DNA of 64,000 nt from Chrysomallon squamiferum (Eukaryota; Mollusca; Gastropoda; Neomphalida; Peltospiridae), in NCBI GenBank assembly GCA_012295275.1, contig CM022665.1, positions 23,309,502 to 23,373,501 on the forward strand, given 5' to 3'. Position numbers and translations under genes: made by a program. Within the stretch, counting starts at the first letter, position 1, and every line of letters begins with the position of its first letter. Under the pieces are notes generated by a model. The model was given only the letters and a program-made list of their open reading frames with translations. It was not told where the DNA came from and did not search any database. Shown piece by piece: positions 39,301 through 52,150 of the stretch.

Positions 39301-40110
39301 GCAGATATTGGCACCAGCTACTTGAAGGAACTCTTCAACAGTCTTGATGAGATTGTAGCTGGGTGTATACATGATTGACATGCTTGCAAGGAGGCTCACC
39401 ACGAGCAGCATTGTACTGATTTGGGCAGCATCTGCTTTCAGCCAGAAGGATGAGAAAAACCACACAAATGTTCAATTCAATGATTCCATGCCTCTCAGAG
39501 ATTGTTAGTATGCTGTTTGCCACCAAGGGTGTCTTGGTGACTATTCCATATCTGTGGTGGGAAGAGCAGACAGATGTGGCGGCACATGATTGAGTCCTGT
39601 CCTTCGACATCTGGAATGTGTTGTTGAATCCGTCTGTAAGTACCAGTACTGTAGGTGGCATTGAAGTATTTGAGAAGAGGTTCCATCCCGTCTGGTTGAT
39701 TATTGCAAAGGAACTCGAGGTCTGCAGGCAGAGATCATCAATAGGAAGTAAAGCCAATGAATCCACCATACCACAGACCAGTTTGATGTCCTCAGAGTCC
39801 TTATACCACTGAGTAAGACCCAGGACCTGCATGTAGACTAGGTAAGATGGTAGAAACACCCTGTTACATGGCCTCCTAGCACAGAAGACACATCTTGCAC
39901 GATGGCCATCTCATAGTCCATGACTACAGAGGTAGGGTCAGATGGTCCATTTAGGAACACTTGTCAACAAAAGCATGTAGCAGGTTATCACAGGTCTCTT
40001 GCAGCTTCCTCTGGAGTAGAGCATAGCATGTCGACAAAGCAGTGTTCCTCTGGGGACAATGTATAGCATACAGCTGCAGAACCCAGGAGGAGCAACAGCA
40101 TGGTTCCCAT
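39300..40110 (-). pseudogene. MULE transposase relic upstream of NDUFAF5
   Basis: Fragments in order on the minus strand: VLQLYAIHCPQRNTALSTCY (about 40080-40020), DPTSVVMDYEMAIVQDVSS (about 39940-39880, the catalytic-core-like acidic segment), GCFYHL, VLGLTQWYKD (about 39815), YFNATYSTGTYRR, LLFPPQIWNSHQ and HTNNL (about 39500). These match the MULE transposase domain order from core to C-terminal GW/TNN region. Several frameshifts and stops break it. No terminal inverted repeats were identified. Confidence 0.72.
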
Positions 40111-42084
40111 CCATGAATCAGGTCTTGGCAGTTGATATGTGTTGCAGAGCGTCACTGGCCTGAAATACAAATTGTTTATTTTTTTATGATTACATTACTG
40201 ATATACAAGTTTTGATGAATTGAAAAATCAGCCCTGTTACAATGTGTATGTATGTATGTATATGTGTCTGTGTGTGTGCGTGTGTGTGTGTGCATGTATA
40301 TATACATATATTCATACACACACATATATATGCATGTATACACACACACATATATATATACATATACATACATATACATGTACATACATATATAAACTTA
40401 ATAATAATAATGTACCGAGTTAAGTTTAGCTGATCCAACTTAACTGATTTCACCAGTTCTGTTTTGTACAAATAGTATGTATGTATTTCCTAACTTTTAG
40501 CTCTTCTCCAATAAAATGTTCTCAATACTGCTACTACTACTACTACTACTACTAATAATAATAATACTAATAATAAAATTATAAAAAGAACAAGAAAAAA
40601 GCCGGTCACCTAGTGCTTTATCAGCTTTCATTAGAATGTTCTTTTGTTTCTAAGATGCTTTTGTTTGTTTTTTCATGATTTTACTGAAATATATACTTCT
40701 ATTTATTTAGTGTCACAATCTACATAGCAAATAAAATAAAATATACAGGCATTTTTCTATGAGAGGAATGTGACTGTTTTTTATTAATATAGATGTGAAT
40801 AATTTTCCTTGCTTTTGTGGACATTGACACACAGTTGTCAGAACAGGACAAGAACTCACCTGTCTTAAGCCATGGGCACAGTGGGCTAAAATGCCTAGAT
40901 TTTATCCCCGACAATATTCAAACTTTATTTTGTTGTTATTAACAATGGTACCACCCACAACAAAACAGTCAACAACGTAAGATTATAGTTATATATCAGA
41001 TGGATAGACATGCAAATGAAAATGAGCAAGTTTATCCCATCTATCTGTAGCCCAGGAGCCCCTCAAAATATGTATCCAGTATTGATCACACTGTATAATT
41101 AAATGTTCAATTCATTTTTAAAATGTATTTATTATTATTTTTATTTTTTGCACATGTTCAGTTAAGATTGGCCAACATTGCTGTACTTGTTTTCTTTCAT
41201 TTTTTCTATTTTAACTTACTGCACAGTAATATGTATATAGGTTATAAAGGTAATTCAGATATATGTATGCACTGTGTCTTTTTAGTACAAGATCACAATA
41301 TATTACATTTAATTTTTTGTTCAAAATAAAATTAACGCTGCACTTTTTGGATTCTAAAAAACACATAGCACCCAGTTAATAATTTTCAGATATTTACATA
41401 CTAATATATTTGGCACATACTTTTTTCAGGCAATCTATATGCACTTTAATAAAAAAATCAACAAACAAGTATAATGCAGAAAATTCAATTTATTTCATTC
41501 AAATAATACCAATAATAATTTTAAAAATGACATAATGCAAAATATGTTTCATAAAGTAAATCTCTTATTTTAAAAATATACAAAGGCCTCTGTTATGCAC
41601 ATAAATTCATTATCAACTATTCCTTGTCCAAAATTTGTGGGGAGAGAAAATAGCTCAATTGGTTTTGATGTAAAGATAAATAAAAAATTGAATTGATTTT
41701 CTTCAAGAAATTATAACAGAGAAATCACACTGAGACAAAAGTGCAATATGAAAAGAAAAATTCCTGAATTACTATGCTTATCATTATTAAAACAGTTTAA
41801 TAAATAAATAAATGATATATATATATACACACATACACACACACATATATATACATTTTTTTTTTCTTATGTTTCAGAAAGTATATTTTATTACTTAAAT
41901 ATCATGTTAACAATTGTACAAGAACGATAGAGAGAGCTCATTTAACTTCAGATTACAAGCGGGCCTAAAAGAAAAAACTTTCAAATGAAAGATATTCAAT
42001 ATTGTTGTATTTTTTTAAAAAGAAGAAAATAAAATAATAAAATAATTATTTCTTTACATCATGTTCTTGTTTTATAATTCCAAG
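40110..42084. other. Intergenic with (TATG)n/(CA)n tracts
   Basis: Contains (TGTA)n, (TG)n and (CA)n runs at 40245-40400 and a (CTA)n run at 40528-40552. Open frames here are low-complexity translations. No gene was recognised. Confidence 0.55.
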
Positions 42085-42481
42085 CACAAAGACAACACAG
42101 ACTGGCAAGGAAGAAAGCACATTAGACAAACACAACAACTTGTGGAGAGGTATACTGACTGTAAACAGCAACAAATGCACTATTGCAACCATAGTTAACT
42201 ATCTTTCCATTTTGCGCAGACAAGGCATATGGATTCCTACCTAACGAAGAAATATATTTGTCCTACATTTTCTTTCAAAAAATAAAATGGAATTGATTAT
42301 TATTTAATCATTTGTGCACATACTAATAACTAATCTGTTTAAAAATTCATCAGTGTACCTTGTTGACTATCCATAGTCTGTATGGTTTAAGTGAAAGTAA
42401 ATCAAAAATGCAAAATGAATTATTTCTAATTTTTGTGTGGAAATCTAAAAACATGGATACAAATGTGAAACAAACAAATTC
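42085..42481 (+). repeat. Diverged unit of the 44.7-52.2 kb array family, left of the virus-like gene
   Basis: GACTGGCAAGGAAGAAAGC, the segment ACGAAGAAATATATTTG and GAAAGTAAATCAAAAATGC all recur in the array units downstream. Similarity runs to about 42481 (AACAAATT), where array units continue GCTGAATTCTG but this one changes to unrelated coding sequence. The first 40 codons of the open frame beginning at 42360 are therefore repeat-derived. Confidence 0.75.
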
Positions 42482-44073
42482 AAGTATTATAGATGATGAA
42501 TTTGAAAATCCATCAGATCATAAAACTAGACAATCTCAAGTGGTTGTTCATGATGGATCTGCAAACTGTCCCATATATTGTCATTTACATATTGTGTGCA
42601 GTAAAACTGGAGGTCATATAATCCATACTGATAAAGAATTCAGGGCTATGTATCAGGCTGGTAAAAAAGCTGGTTATGATATTTGTACTAAAAAAATATG
42701 TAATGTAGCTGGTTATTTAAAATATTTAAATAGGTTACATTTATCTTGGTACTAACAGTGGAGAATTAGGACATTTATGGAACAGTCTACCATCTGATTC
42801 GGATGACCAACCAATTCCTCAAAACCTGGCTGAAGATGAAACAGAAAATGATGAAGAAACAGTTACAACTGTGGATGAGTGGGGACCAGCTGATTTTTGG
42901 CCCATTGGGAAAAACCAGAAGACAAGAAGAAGATCAAGACAACTTCATCAATGATTTCGATGATGATGAACCTATGATAATGGTTTTTCCTACCATGGAA
43001 AGATCAACAATAAGAAGAGGTGAAAACTGTGGACTACCACATGTCAGGAAGATGAACTTGATGCCTAATGATTTCGATGATGACAAAGAACAACCAAAGA
43101 ATAAGAAACTCAAGTTTCAAGATAAACACTGTCAAATTACTGACATTATTGAAAAATTGCTTGATATATCTAAAACTCTGACTGAAAAAGAATTAACTCA
43201 ATTGGTTATTGATCATCGTGATAAAGCTAATAAAAGTGTAGGCACTGAAGGTAAATTAGGAGGTTTTAAATACATTAAAACCAACACTAATTACCAACAT
43301 ATTGTAAAAGAATTAATTCAGTTGATAAAAAACAAACTGAATCAGTAATTGATTATCTGCATAATTTAGATCTTCCAGAGATGGCCCCTAATGGATTGAA
43401 AGTAGCTTCTCCAAAATAATCTCCAACCAATTTTGTATTATGGTGTATCTTGAATGATTTAGATCCAATGGATGTAGTTGGAAAAACATTAGCTATATTA
43501 CAAAAGCTTGATGTTAATAGAAGTTGTATTTATGTTCAAGGACCAACAATTGGAAAATCGTATTGGTTTATTGAACATTTTACATTACTATCTCCAACTG
43601 TAATTGGCAGAGCTGGGAAAGATGAGAGGTTTGCATTTGAGAGATGTGTAAACAAAAATATTATATTAATAGATGAAACTAATATTACTAAGATTACTGT
43701 TGATAGATAAATATCTTTACTAAAAGGAAACAACGTGGAATTAGAAATTAAATGTAAACCTCGGCAAACTTTGTACAAAACACCTATTGTGATGTGTAGT
43801 AGTAGTAATTTGTCTCAGGATTTAAATCCTGCTGATGTGGAAGCTATCGAAAAAAGGATTTGGAAATTTGATTTAAATGTAAACCCAGAAATGTGTAGAG
43901 CTTTCTTAGCTGATGCTAAATTTCCAAATCCAAAGATGTGGGTAGAATTTGCTGATTTTTTCAAAGAGAAAGATATTGATCTTAGAGATGCTGCAGCTAT
44001 GGAATTCATTGATGAATATACATTTGAATATGATGTCACTGGCATCAATCATGATATTCATTATGATCGTTAA
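42456..44073 (+). pseudogene. Endogenous virus-like replication gene (HUH endonuclease + SF3 helicase), parvovirus-like, broken
   Basis: The first segment (to 42755) has a histidine-hydrophobic-histidine motif (HLH at 42582-42590) and, 41 residues later, NVAGYLKYLN with the candidate nicking tyrosine at 42714. This is the layout of HUH rolling-circle endonucleases. An acidic linker follows in shifted frames (42750-43350). Then comes a superfamily-3 helicase: Walker A GPTIGKS at 43540-43560, Walker B IILIDE at 43660-43677, and a motif-C-like MCSSSN at 43792-43809. The combination in this order is known in NS1/Rep proteins of parvoviruses and relatives. Breaks include a frameshift after 42755, frame changes near 42930 and 43325, a TAA near 43419 and a TAA at 43708-43710. 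No capsid gene was recognised. The family call is inference from motifs. Confidence 0.68.
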
Positions 44074-44750
44074 CTGCATCTTCCTAAAGCTGTAAAGTGA
44101 AAGAAAAAGATAATGATGAAGATAAATAAGATATGCGACTGTATAATCAGAGACTTGCACAATATTACTACAAGAAATTTTAGACTACCTAATCTTTTTG
44201 CTAAAGAGTATCATAAGCTTACCACAAATATTGCTTCTAAAGAATTTATTGCACCTTGGATAATTATATTTGAAAAAATTTGTATTTTGTTAATGTATGT
44301 GCTTTGCAGATTTTTCATACTTTTGATTATATTTGGAAACATCTGAAACCTATTTGTTATGCCTTTGTAGTAGATAGATGGATTAATGTTTAGGAAATAT
44401 TTGACGATCACAATTTTTGTCAGCTTCAGTTTGTGCACAAATAAAGCTTTAGAATTTTAATTATATCTTGTTATTTGCAGCATGATTACATGATTGAATA
44501 TCATTTGATACGAGCTAGCTGTTTTTGTTATGTTCTTTTTGTGCTAGTTTGTTTTTAGCTAGCTTATTTATTTTATTTTATTTGTTATTTTTGAACCTCA
44601 TACATGTATCCATTTGTGATGACACAATGCTAAAGCTTTGGTCTTTTTCTGTAAGATTCTGATACCACCAACACCTATGGAATCAGAAGACACATCACAC
44701 AAAGTGAGCTAGTGGTTATGCAACTTCAGTTTTGTTAATGAAGTCAGCAA
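44074..44750 (+). other. Downstream flank of the virus-like gene
   Basis: AT-rich sequence with many stops. A frame near 44295-44390 (IFHTFDYIWKHLKPICYAF) looks protein-like but was not recognised. It could be a remnant of a second viral gene or chance. The array begins again at about 44764. Confidence 0.35.
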
Positions 44751-47700
44751 GTACTATATACACTTGCTGATGTCATACAAAACAATGACTGGCATGGAAG
44801 AAAGCTTATTAGACAAAGACACCAACTTGTGGAGAGATATACAGATTGGAAACTGGAAGAAGTGCAGTATTGCAACCAACTTATCTGTGTTTCAACTAAT
44901 GCATGTACATTATGTCGACATCCACAGCCTTTATGGTTTGTTAAGTGAAAGTAAATCAAGAATGCAAAATGAATTGTTATTTCAGTTTAAATCTAAAAAC
45001 ATGAAACGAACAAATGGCTGAATTCTGAAATACATATATATTTCAACAAACTCATTTTTTTTTTTTATTAAGACAGAAAAAAATAAATAAAATAAAATAA
45101 ATAAAAAATCAACATATTTATTAATTTTGGTATGTTAACCGAAACGAATTAAATTTGATAAGAAATTCTGATTCTGAGGGCAACAGAAAGTGAGTATTTG
45201 TTTTCCAGTTGACTTAAGAAATTCATATATGTATATAAAAATTAAAAAATGAGTTTCATCCATTACAAACAGAAATTCTTGGTCCACACAACACTGATTG
45301 GCAAGGAAGAAAGCTTATTAGGCTAAGACACCAACTTGTGGAGATATATAGATTGTAAACAGGAACAAGTGTAGTATTCCACCAATGGTAACTAATCTCT
45401 CTACTTTGACGCAGACAAGGTGCACTGATTCCTACCTAAAGAAGAAATATATTTGACCTGTATTTTCTCTTACAAAAGTAAGGTGGAACTCACTTTTATT
45501 ATTTAATTGTTTCTGCATGTACTGGTTAAAGAAAATTAATAAAAATCAACATATTTATTAACCATGATGTGTTTAACCAAAACAAATTAACACTGATATG
45601 AAATTCTGATTCTGAAGACAATAGAAAGTAACTATTTGTTTTCCAGCTGACTGAAGAAATTCATATATATATATATTTATTTTAATTTTATTTTTTTCAA
45701 AGTGAACTTCGTGCATTACAAAGAGAAATTCTTGGTCCACACAACACTGATTTGCAAGGAAGAAAGCTTATTAGACTAAGACACCAACTTATGGAGAGAT
45801 ATACAGATTGCAAACAGGAACAAGTGTAGTATTCCACCAATGGTAACTAATCTCTCTACTTTGACGCAGACAAGGTGCACTGATTCCTACCTAAAGAAGA
45901 AATATATTTGACCTGTATTTTCTTACAAAAGTAAGGTGGAACTCACTTTTATTATTTAATTGTTTCTGCATGTACTGGTTAAAAAAAATCAATAAAATCA
46001 ACATATTTATTAACCATAATGTGTTTACCAAAACAAATTAACATATGAAATTCTGATTTTGAAGACAATAGAAAGTGAGTATTTGTTTTCCAGTTGACTA
46101 AAGAAATTCATATATATTTAAAAAAAAAAAATAATAATAATAAAAAAATAAAAAATAAAAAATAAAATGAACTTCATGCATTACAAATAGAAATTCTTGG
46201 TCCACACAACACTGATTTGCAAGGAAGAAAGCTTATTAGACTGACACCAACTTGTGCAGATATATATATATATTTAAAAAAAAAAAGAAGAAAAAGGTGA
46301 CGTTTGTGCATTACAAACAGAAATTCTTGGTCCAGACATCACTGATTTGGAAGGAAGAAATCTTATTAGACTAAGACACCAACTTGTGGAGAGATATACA
46401 GATTGGAAACTGGAAGAAGTGCAGCGTTGCAACCAACTTATCTGTGTTTCAACTAATGCATGTATATTATGTTGACATCCACAGCCTTTATCGTTTGTTA
46501 AGTGAAAGTAAAACAAGAATGCAAAATGAATTGTTATTTCAGTTTAAATCTAAAAACATGAAACGAACAAATGGCTGAATTCTGAATACATATATATTTC
46601 AACAGACTAATCTTTTTTTATTAAGGGAAAGAAAGAAAGAAAAAAAAAAACCAAAAATCAACATATTTATTAAATTTGATATGTTAACCAAAACAAACTA
46701 AATTTGATAAGAAATTCTGATTCTGAGGGCTACAGAAAGTGACTATTTGTCTTCCAGTTGACTTAAGAAATTCATATATGTATATTAAACATTTTAAAAT
46801 GAGCTTCATCCATTACAAACAGAAATTCTTGATCCACACAACACTGGCTGGCAAGGAAGACAGCTTATTAGACTAAGACACCAACTTGTGTTGATATATA
46901 GATTGTAAACAGGAGTAAGTGTAGTATTCCACCCATGGTAACTAATCTCTCTACTTTGACGCAGACAAGGTGCACTGATTCCTACTTAAAGAAGAAATAT
47001 ATTTGACCTGTATTTTCTCTTACAAAAGTAAGGTGGAACTCACTTTTATTATTTAATTGTTTCTGCATGTACTGGTTAAAGAAAATTAATAAAAATCAAC
47101 ATATTTATTAACCATGATGTGTTTAACCAAAACAAATTAACACTGATATGAAATTCTGATTCTGAAGACAATAGAAAGTAACTATTTGTTTTCCAGCTGA
47201 CTTAAGAAATTCATATATATATATATATATATTTATTTTAATTTTATTTTTTTCAAAGTGAACTTCGTGCATTACAAACAGAAATTCTTGGTCCACACAA
47301 CACTGATTTGCAAGGAAGAAAGCTTATTAGGCTAAGACACCAACTTATGGAGAGATATACAGATTGCAAACAGGAACAAGTGTAGTATTCCACCAATGGT
47401 AATTAATCTCTCTACTTTGACGCAGACAAGGTGCACTGATTCCTACCTAAAGAAAAAATATATTTGACCTGTATTTTCTCTTACAAAAGTAAGGTGGAAC
47501 TCACTTTTATTATTTAATTGTTTCTGCATGTACTGGTTAAAGAAAATTAATAAAAATCAACATATTTATTAACCATGATGTGTTTAACCAAAACAAATTA
47601 ACACTGATATGAAATTCTGATTCTGAAGACAATAGAAAGTGAGTATTTGTTTTCCAGTTGACTAAAGAAATTCATATATATATTAAAAAAAAAAAATACT

Positions 47701-48809
47701 AATAATAAAAAAATAAAAAATAAAAAATAAAAAATAAAATGAACTTCATGCATTACAAATAGAAATTCTTGGTCCACACAACACTGATTTGCAAGGAAGA
47801 AAGCTTATTAGACTGACACCAACTTGTGCAGATATATATATATATATATTTATTTATTTTAAAAAAAAAAAAAAAAAAAAAGTGACGTTTGTGCATTACA
47901 AACAGAAATTCTTGGTCCAGACATCACTGATTTGGAAGGAAGAAAGCTTATTAGACTAAGACACCAACTTGTGGAGAGATTTACAGATTGGAAACCGGAA
48001 GAAGTGCAGCGTTGCAACCAACTTATCTGTGTTTCAACTAATGCATGTATATTATGTTGACATCCACAGCCTTTATCGTTTGTTAAGTGAAAGTAAATCA
48101 AGAATGCAAAATGAATTGTTATTTCAGTTTAAATCTAAAAACATGAAACGAACAAATGGCTGAATTCTGAATACATATATATTTCAACAGACTAATCTTT
48201 TTTTATTAAGGGAAAGAAAGAAATAAAAAAAAATAAAAAATCAACATATTTATTAAATTTGATATGTTAACCAAAACAAACTAAATTTGATAAGAAATTC
48301 TGATTCTGAGGGCTACAGAAAGTGACTTATTTGTCTTCCAGTTGACTTAAGAAATTCATATATGTATATTAAACATTTTAAAATGAGCTTCATCCATTAC
48401 AAACAGAAATTTTTGATCTACACAACACTGGCTGGCAAGGAAGACAGCTTATTAGACTAAGACACCAACTTGTGTTGATATATAGATTGTAAACAGGAGT
48501 AAGTGTAGTATTCCACCCATGGTGAATAATCTTTCTACTTTGATGCAGACAAGGCGCGCTGATTCCTACCTGAAGAAGAAATATATTTGACCTGTATTTT
48601 CTCTTACAAAAGCAAGGTGGAACTCACTTTTATTATTTGTTTCTGCATATACTGATTAAAGAAAATCAATAAAATCAATAAAATCAACATATTTAGTAAC
48701 CATGTGTTTACCAAAACAAATTAACATCGATATGAAATTCTGATTCTGAAGACAATAGAAAGTGAGTATTTGTTTTCCAGTTGACTAAAGAAATACATAT
48801 ATATATATG

Positions 48810-49613
48810 CAGGGTGGCCGAGATGTAACCGAACCCGAAAGCTCAATCGATGATCACTGATTTCAAGTCTGCTTCACGAAATACCGAAGCGATCGATATC
48901 AGGGAGAATTGGTAAACAGACTTCACGTGCATGGCTGTGTTAACCGGTTTCGTCATCACCACTGAAAGTGTTGCAAAGCCTATTTAAGTGAGGACGGAAA
49001 CCTTCTTCTTTGATAGTCTTCGTTTTCTCAATTTTGTCGCCCTCTTTCATTTAACAGACATGGCCAACACATGACGCACTTTAAAATTGGAAGAACGTAT
49101 TCATGCTGTTAAAAGTTATTATTTGTTGGAGAGGAGTTATAAAAATGTTATTGATCATTGGAATGAATTGTTTGATACACCACCTCCATCAAAATCGTCA
49201 ATCTACGAATTGGTACAAAAATTCAAACGAACTGGCAACGTCGCCGACGCGTATAAACCTGGTGCACCAAGAACAATGAGGACAATTGCCAACCAGTGAT
49301 TAGTAGCATCATCATACGTCAAGAGCCCTTGCAAATCCCAGAGACGTGCTTCTGCAGAGCTGGGCATATCACGATCGTCTTTACAACACATCATGTCGGA
49401 TATTGGCTTGCACCCATATCGTCCACGGGAACTCCAGGCTCTTAACGGAAATGTGCGAAAAAGTATCTGAATCAACCACTGAACGATGTCATCACTGTAT
49501 TACAAATAATGGTTTGCATTTTGAACATTTGCTGTAACTATATGAAATAAAATTTGTTTCATTTAACTAACTTTTCATAACAATTCAGGTTCGGTTACAT
49601 CTGGGCCACCCTG
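48810..49613 (+). mobile_element. 804-bp terminal-inverted-repeat transposon in the array
   Basis: Terminal inverted repeats of 26 bp with one mismatch, starting CAGGGTGGCC at 48810 and ending GGCCACCCTG at 49613. TATATG directly abuts both ends (48804-48809 and 49614-49619), a possible 6-bp target duplication in TA-rich sequence. It interrupts the array between a type A unit and a type C unit. It contains a decayed transposase lacking the DDE core, so it is non-autonomous. Confidence 0.88.
49060..49537 (+). pseudogene. Transposase relic (helix-turn-helix N-terminus and C-terminal tip only)
   Basis: From the ATG at 49060 the frame reads MANT, a TGA at 49072-49074, then TLKLEERIHAVKSYYLLERS and SKSSIYELVQKFKRTGNV. 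A TGA follows at 49297-49299, then RRASAELGISRSSLQHIMSD and IGLHPYRP, ending at a TGA at 49468-49470. This resembles the two N-terminal helix-turn-helix domains of mariner/IS630-like or DUF4817-type transposases. In another frame, ITNNGLHFEHLL ends at 49537, which fits the usual last residues of such proteins. The catalytic DDE/D region between them has been deleted. Confidence 0.72.
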
Positions 49614-49630
49614 TATATGTATATATAGAT

Positions 49631-49662
<32 letters not shown>

Positions 49663-52150
49663 TGAACTTCATGCATTACAAATAGAAATTCTTGGTCCAC
49701 ACAACACTGATTTGCAAGGAAGAAAGCTTATTAGACTGACACCAACTTGTGCAGATATATATATATATATATATTTTTTAAAAAGAAGAAGAAAAAAGTG
49801 ACATTCGTGCATTACAAACAGAAATTCTTGGTCCAGACATCACTGATTTGGAAGGAAGAAAGCTTATTAGACTAAGACACCAACTTGTGGAGAGATATAC
49901 AGATTGGAAACCGGAAGAAGTGCAGCGTTGCAACCAACTTATCTGTGTTTCAACTAATGCATGTATATTATGTTGACATCCACAGCCTTTATCGTTTGTT
50001 AAGTGAAAGTAAATCAAGAATGCAAAATGAATTGTTATTTCAGTTTAAATCTAAAAACATGAAACGAACAAATGGCTGAATTCTGAATACATATATATTT
50101 CAACAGACTAATTTTTTTTTAAGAGAAAGAAAGAAAGAAAGAAAAAAAAAATCAACATATTTATTAAATTTGATATGTTAACCAAAACAAATTAAATTTC
50201 ATAAGAAATTCTGATTCTGAGGGCTACAGAAATTGACTATTTGTCTTCCAGTTGACTTAAGAAATTCATGTATGTATATTAAAAATTTTAAAATGAGCTT
50301 CATCGATTACAAACAGAAATTTTTGATCCACACAACACTGACTGACAAGGAAGACAGCTTATTAGACTAAGACACCAACTTGTGTTGATATATAGATTGT
50401 AAACAGGAACAAGTGTAGTACTTGATGCAGACAAGGTGCGCTGATTCCTACAAGACGAAGAAATATATTTGACCTGTATTTTCTCTTACAAAAGTAAGGT
50501 GGAACTCACTTTTATTATTTGTTTCTGCATTTACTAGTTAAAGAAAATCAATAAAATCAACATATTTATTAACCATGATGTGCTTACCAAAACAAATTAA
50601 CTCTGATATGAAATTCCGATTCTGAAGACAATAGAAAGTTACTATTTGTTTTCCACTTGACTTAAGAAATGCATGCTGATTCCTAACTGAAGAAGAAATA
50701 TATTTGACCCGTATTTTCTCTTACAAAACAAAGGTGGAACTCACTTTTATTATTTAATTGTTTCTGCAAATATTGGTTAAAGAAAATCAAGACTTTTCTT
50801 TTAAATATATAGATATATTTAAAAAAATATAAAAAAATAAAAATGACCTTCATATATTAGAAACAGATATTCTTGATCCACACAACACTGGTTGTCGAGG
50901 ATAAAAGCTTATTAGACTAAGACACCAACTTGTGGAGAGATATACAAATTGTAAATAGGAACAAGTGTAGTATTCCACCCATACTATGATGCAGACAAGG
51001 TACACTGATTCCTACCTGAAGAAGAAATATATTTGATCTTTTTTCTCTTACAAAATAAAGTTGGAATTCATTTTTATGATTTAACTGTTTCTGTAAATAC
51101 TGGTTAAAGATATAAAATAACAAATGTGTCTTTCAACTCATGTATGTACCTTATGTCCACTATCCACAGCCTTGTTTTTTTAAGTTAAAGTAAATTAAGA
51201 GTGCAAAATGAATTATTTGTAATTTCTGCTTAAATCTAGAAACATGGATAGAGACATGAAACAAAGAAATTGCTGAATTCTGATATACATATATATTTCA
51301 AAAAACTGATTTTCATTTTTTTTTTTTTTTTTACAAAGAATAAAAAATCAATATAATCAACATATTTGTTAACCATGTGTTTACCAAAACAAATTAAATT
51401 TGATATGAAATTATGATTCTGAAAAAACCCAGAAAGTGACTATTTCTTTTCAAGTTCACTTAAGAAATTTATTTGTAAATAAGAAAAAAAAAAAAAAAAA
51501 ATGAGCTTCATGCATTACAAACAGAAATTCCAGATCCACACTGACTGGCAAGGAAGAAAGCTTATTAGACTAAGCCATCAACAGGAACAAGTGCAATACT
51601 GCAACCGACTAATCAGTGTTTCAACTCATGAAAGTACATTATGTCGACTATCCACAGTCTGTATTGTTTGTTAAGTGAAAATAAATCAAGAATGCAAAAT
51701 GAATTATTTATAATCTTTGTGGAAATGTAAAAAGATGGATAGGAACATGAAATGAACAAATTGCTGAATTCTGATATACATATATATTTCAAGAGACTTT
51801 TTTCTTACTTGAAAAAAAAATAAATGAAAGAAAAAATCAATGAAATCAACATATTTATTAATTTTGATGCGTTTACCAAAACAAATTAAATTTGATATGA
51901 AATTCTGATTATTAAAACAACAGATTGTGACTATTTCTTTTCTAGTTGACTTAAAAAATGTATATGTATATAAGAAAATGAAAAAATATTTAAAAAATGA
52001 GGTTCATGCATTACAAACAGAAATTCCTGATCCACACAACACTGACTGGCAAGGAAGAAAGCTTATTAGACTAAGTCAGCAACTTGTGGAAAGATAAACA
52101 GATTGTAAGTAGGTACAACTGCAGTATTGCAATCATGGTTGCAGCTGTGA

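Larger units (their letters stand above)
44750..52150 (+). repeat. Higher-order tandem repeat array
   Basis: Units start with a common block (GAAATTCTTGGTCCACACAA, AGGAAGAAAGCTTATTAGAC, ACACCAACTTGTGGAGAGAT) and then follow one of three types. Type B runs through GTGCAGCGTTGCAACC and AATCAAGAATGCAAAATG. Type A runs through AGTGTAGTATTCCACC and GACGCAGACAAGGTGC. Type C stops after about 75 bases at a (TA)n run. Starts are B about 44770, A 45263, A 45714, C 46179, B 46310, A 46812, A 47270, C 47751, B 47893, A 48394, C 49675, B 49811, A 50309, A 50858, then diverged units to about 52150. The C-B-A-A block gives a period of about 1.57 kb. Each common block stays open for about 35 codons (RKLIRLRHQLVERYTD), which suggests an origin in coding sequence. 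Confidence 0.88.

Noticed and set aside
40176-40471. Several frames rich in Tyr, Ile, Cys, Met
   Set aside because: Simple-repeat translations on both strands.
43536-44160. Minus-strand frames opposite the helicase gene
   Set aside because: Shadows. The plus strand carries the Walker A and B motifs.
44764-50079. Repeated 64-85-codon frames starting LWRDIQIGN as a gene family
   Set aside because: They are one alternative frame of the array type B unit. They start inside the unit and lack promoters or splice sites, so I treat them as part of the repeat.
46179-52150. CRISPR-like array
   Set aside because: Units are hundreds of bases long, lack short unique spacers, and the genome is eukaryotic.
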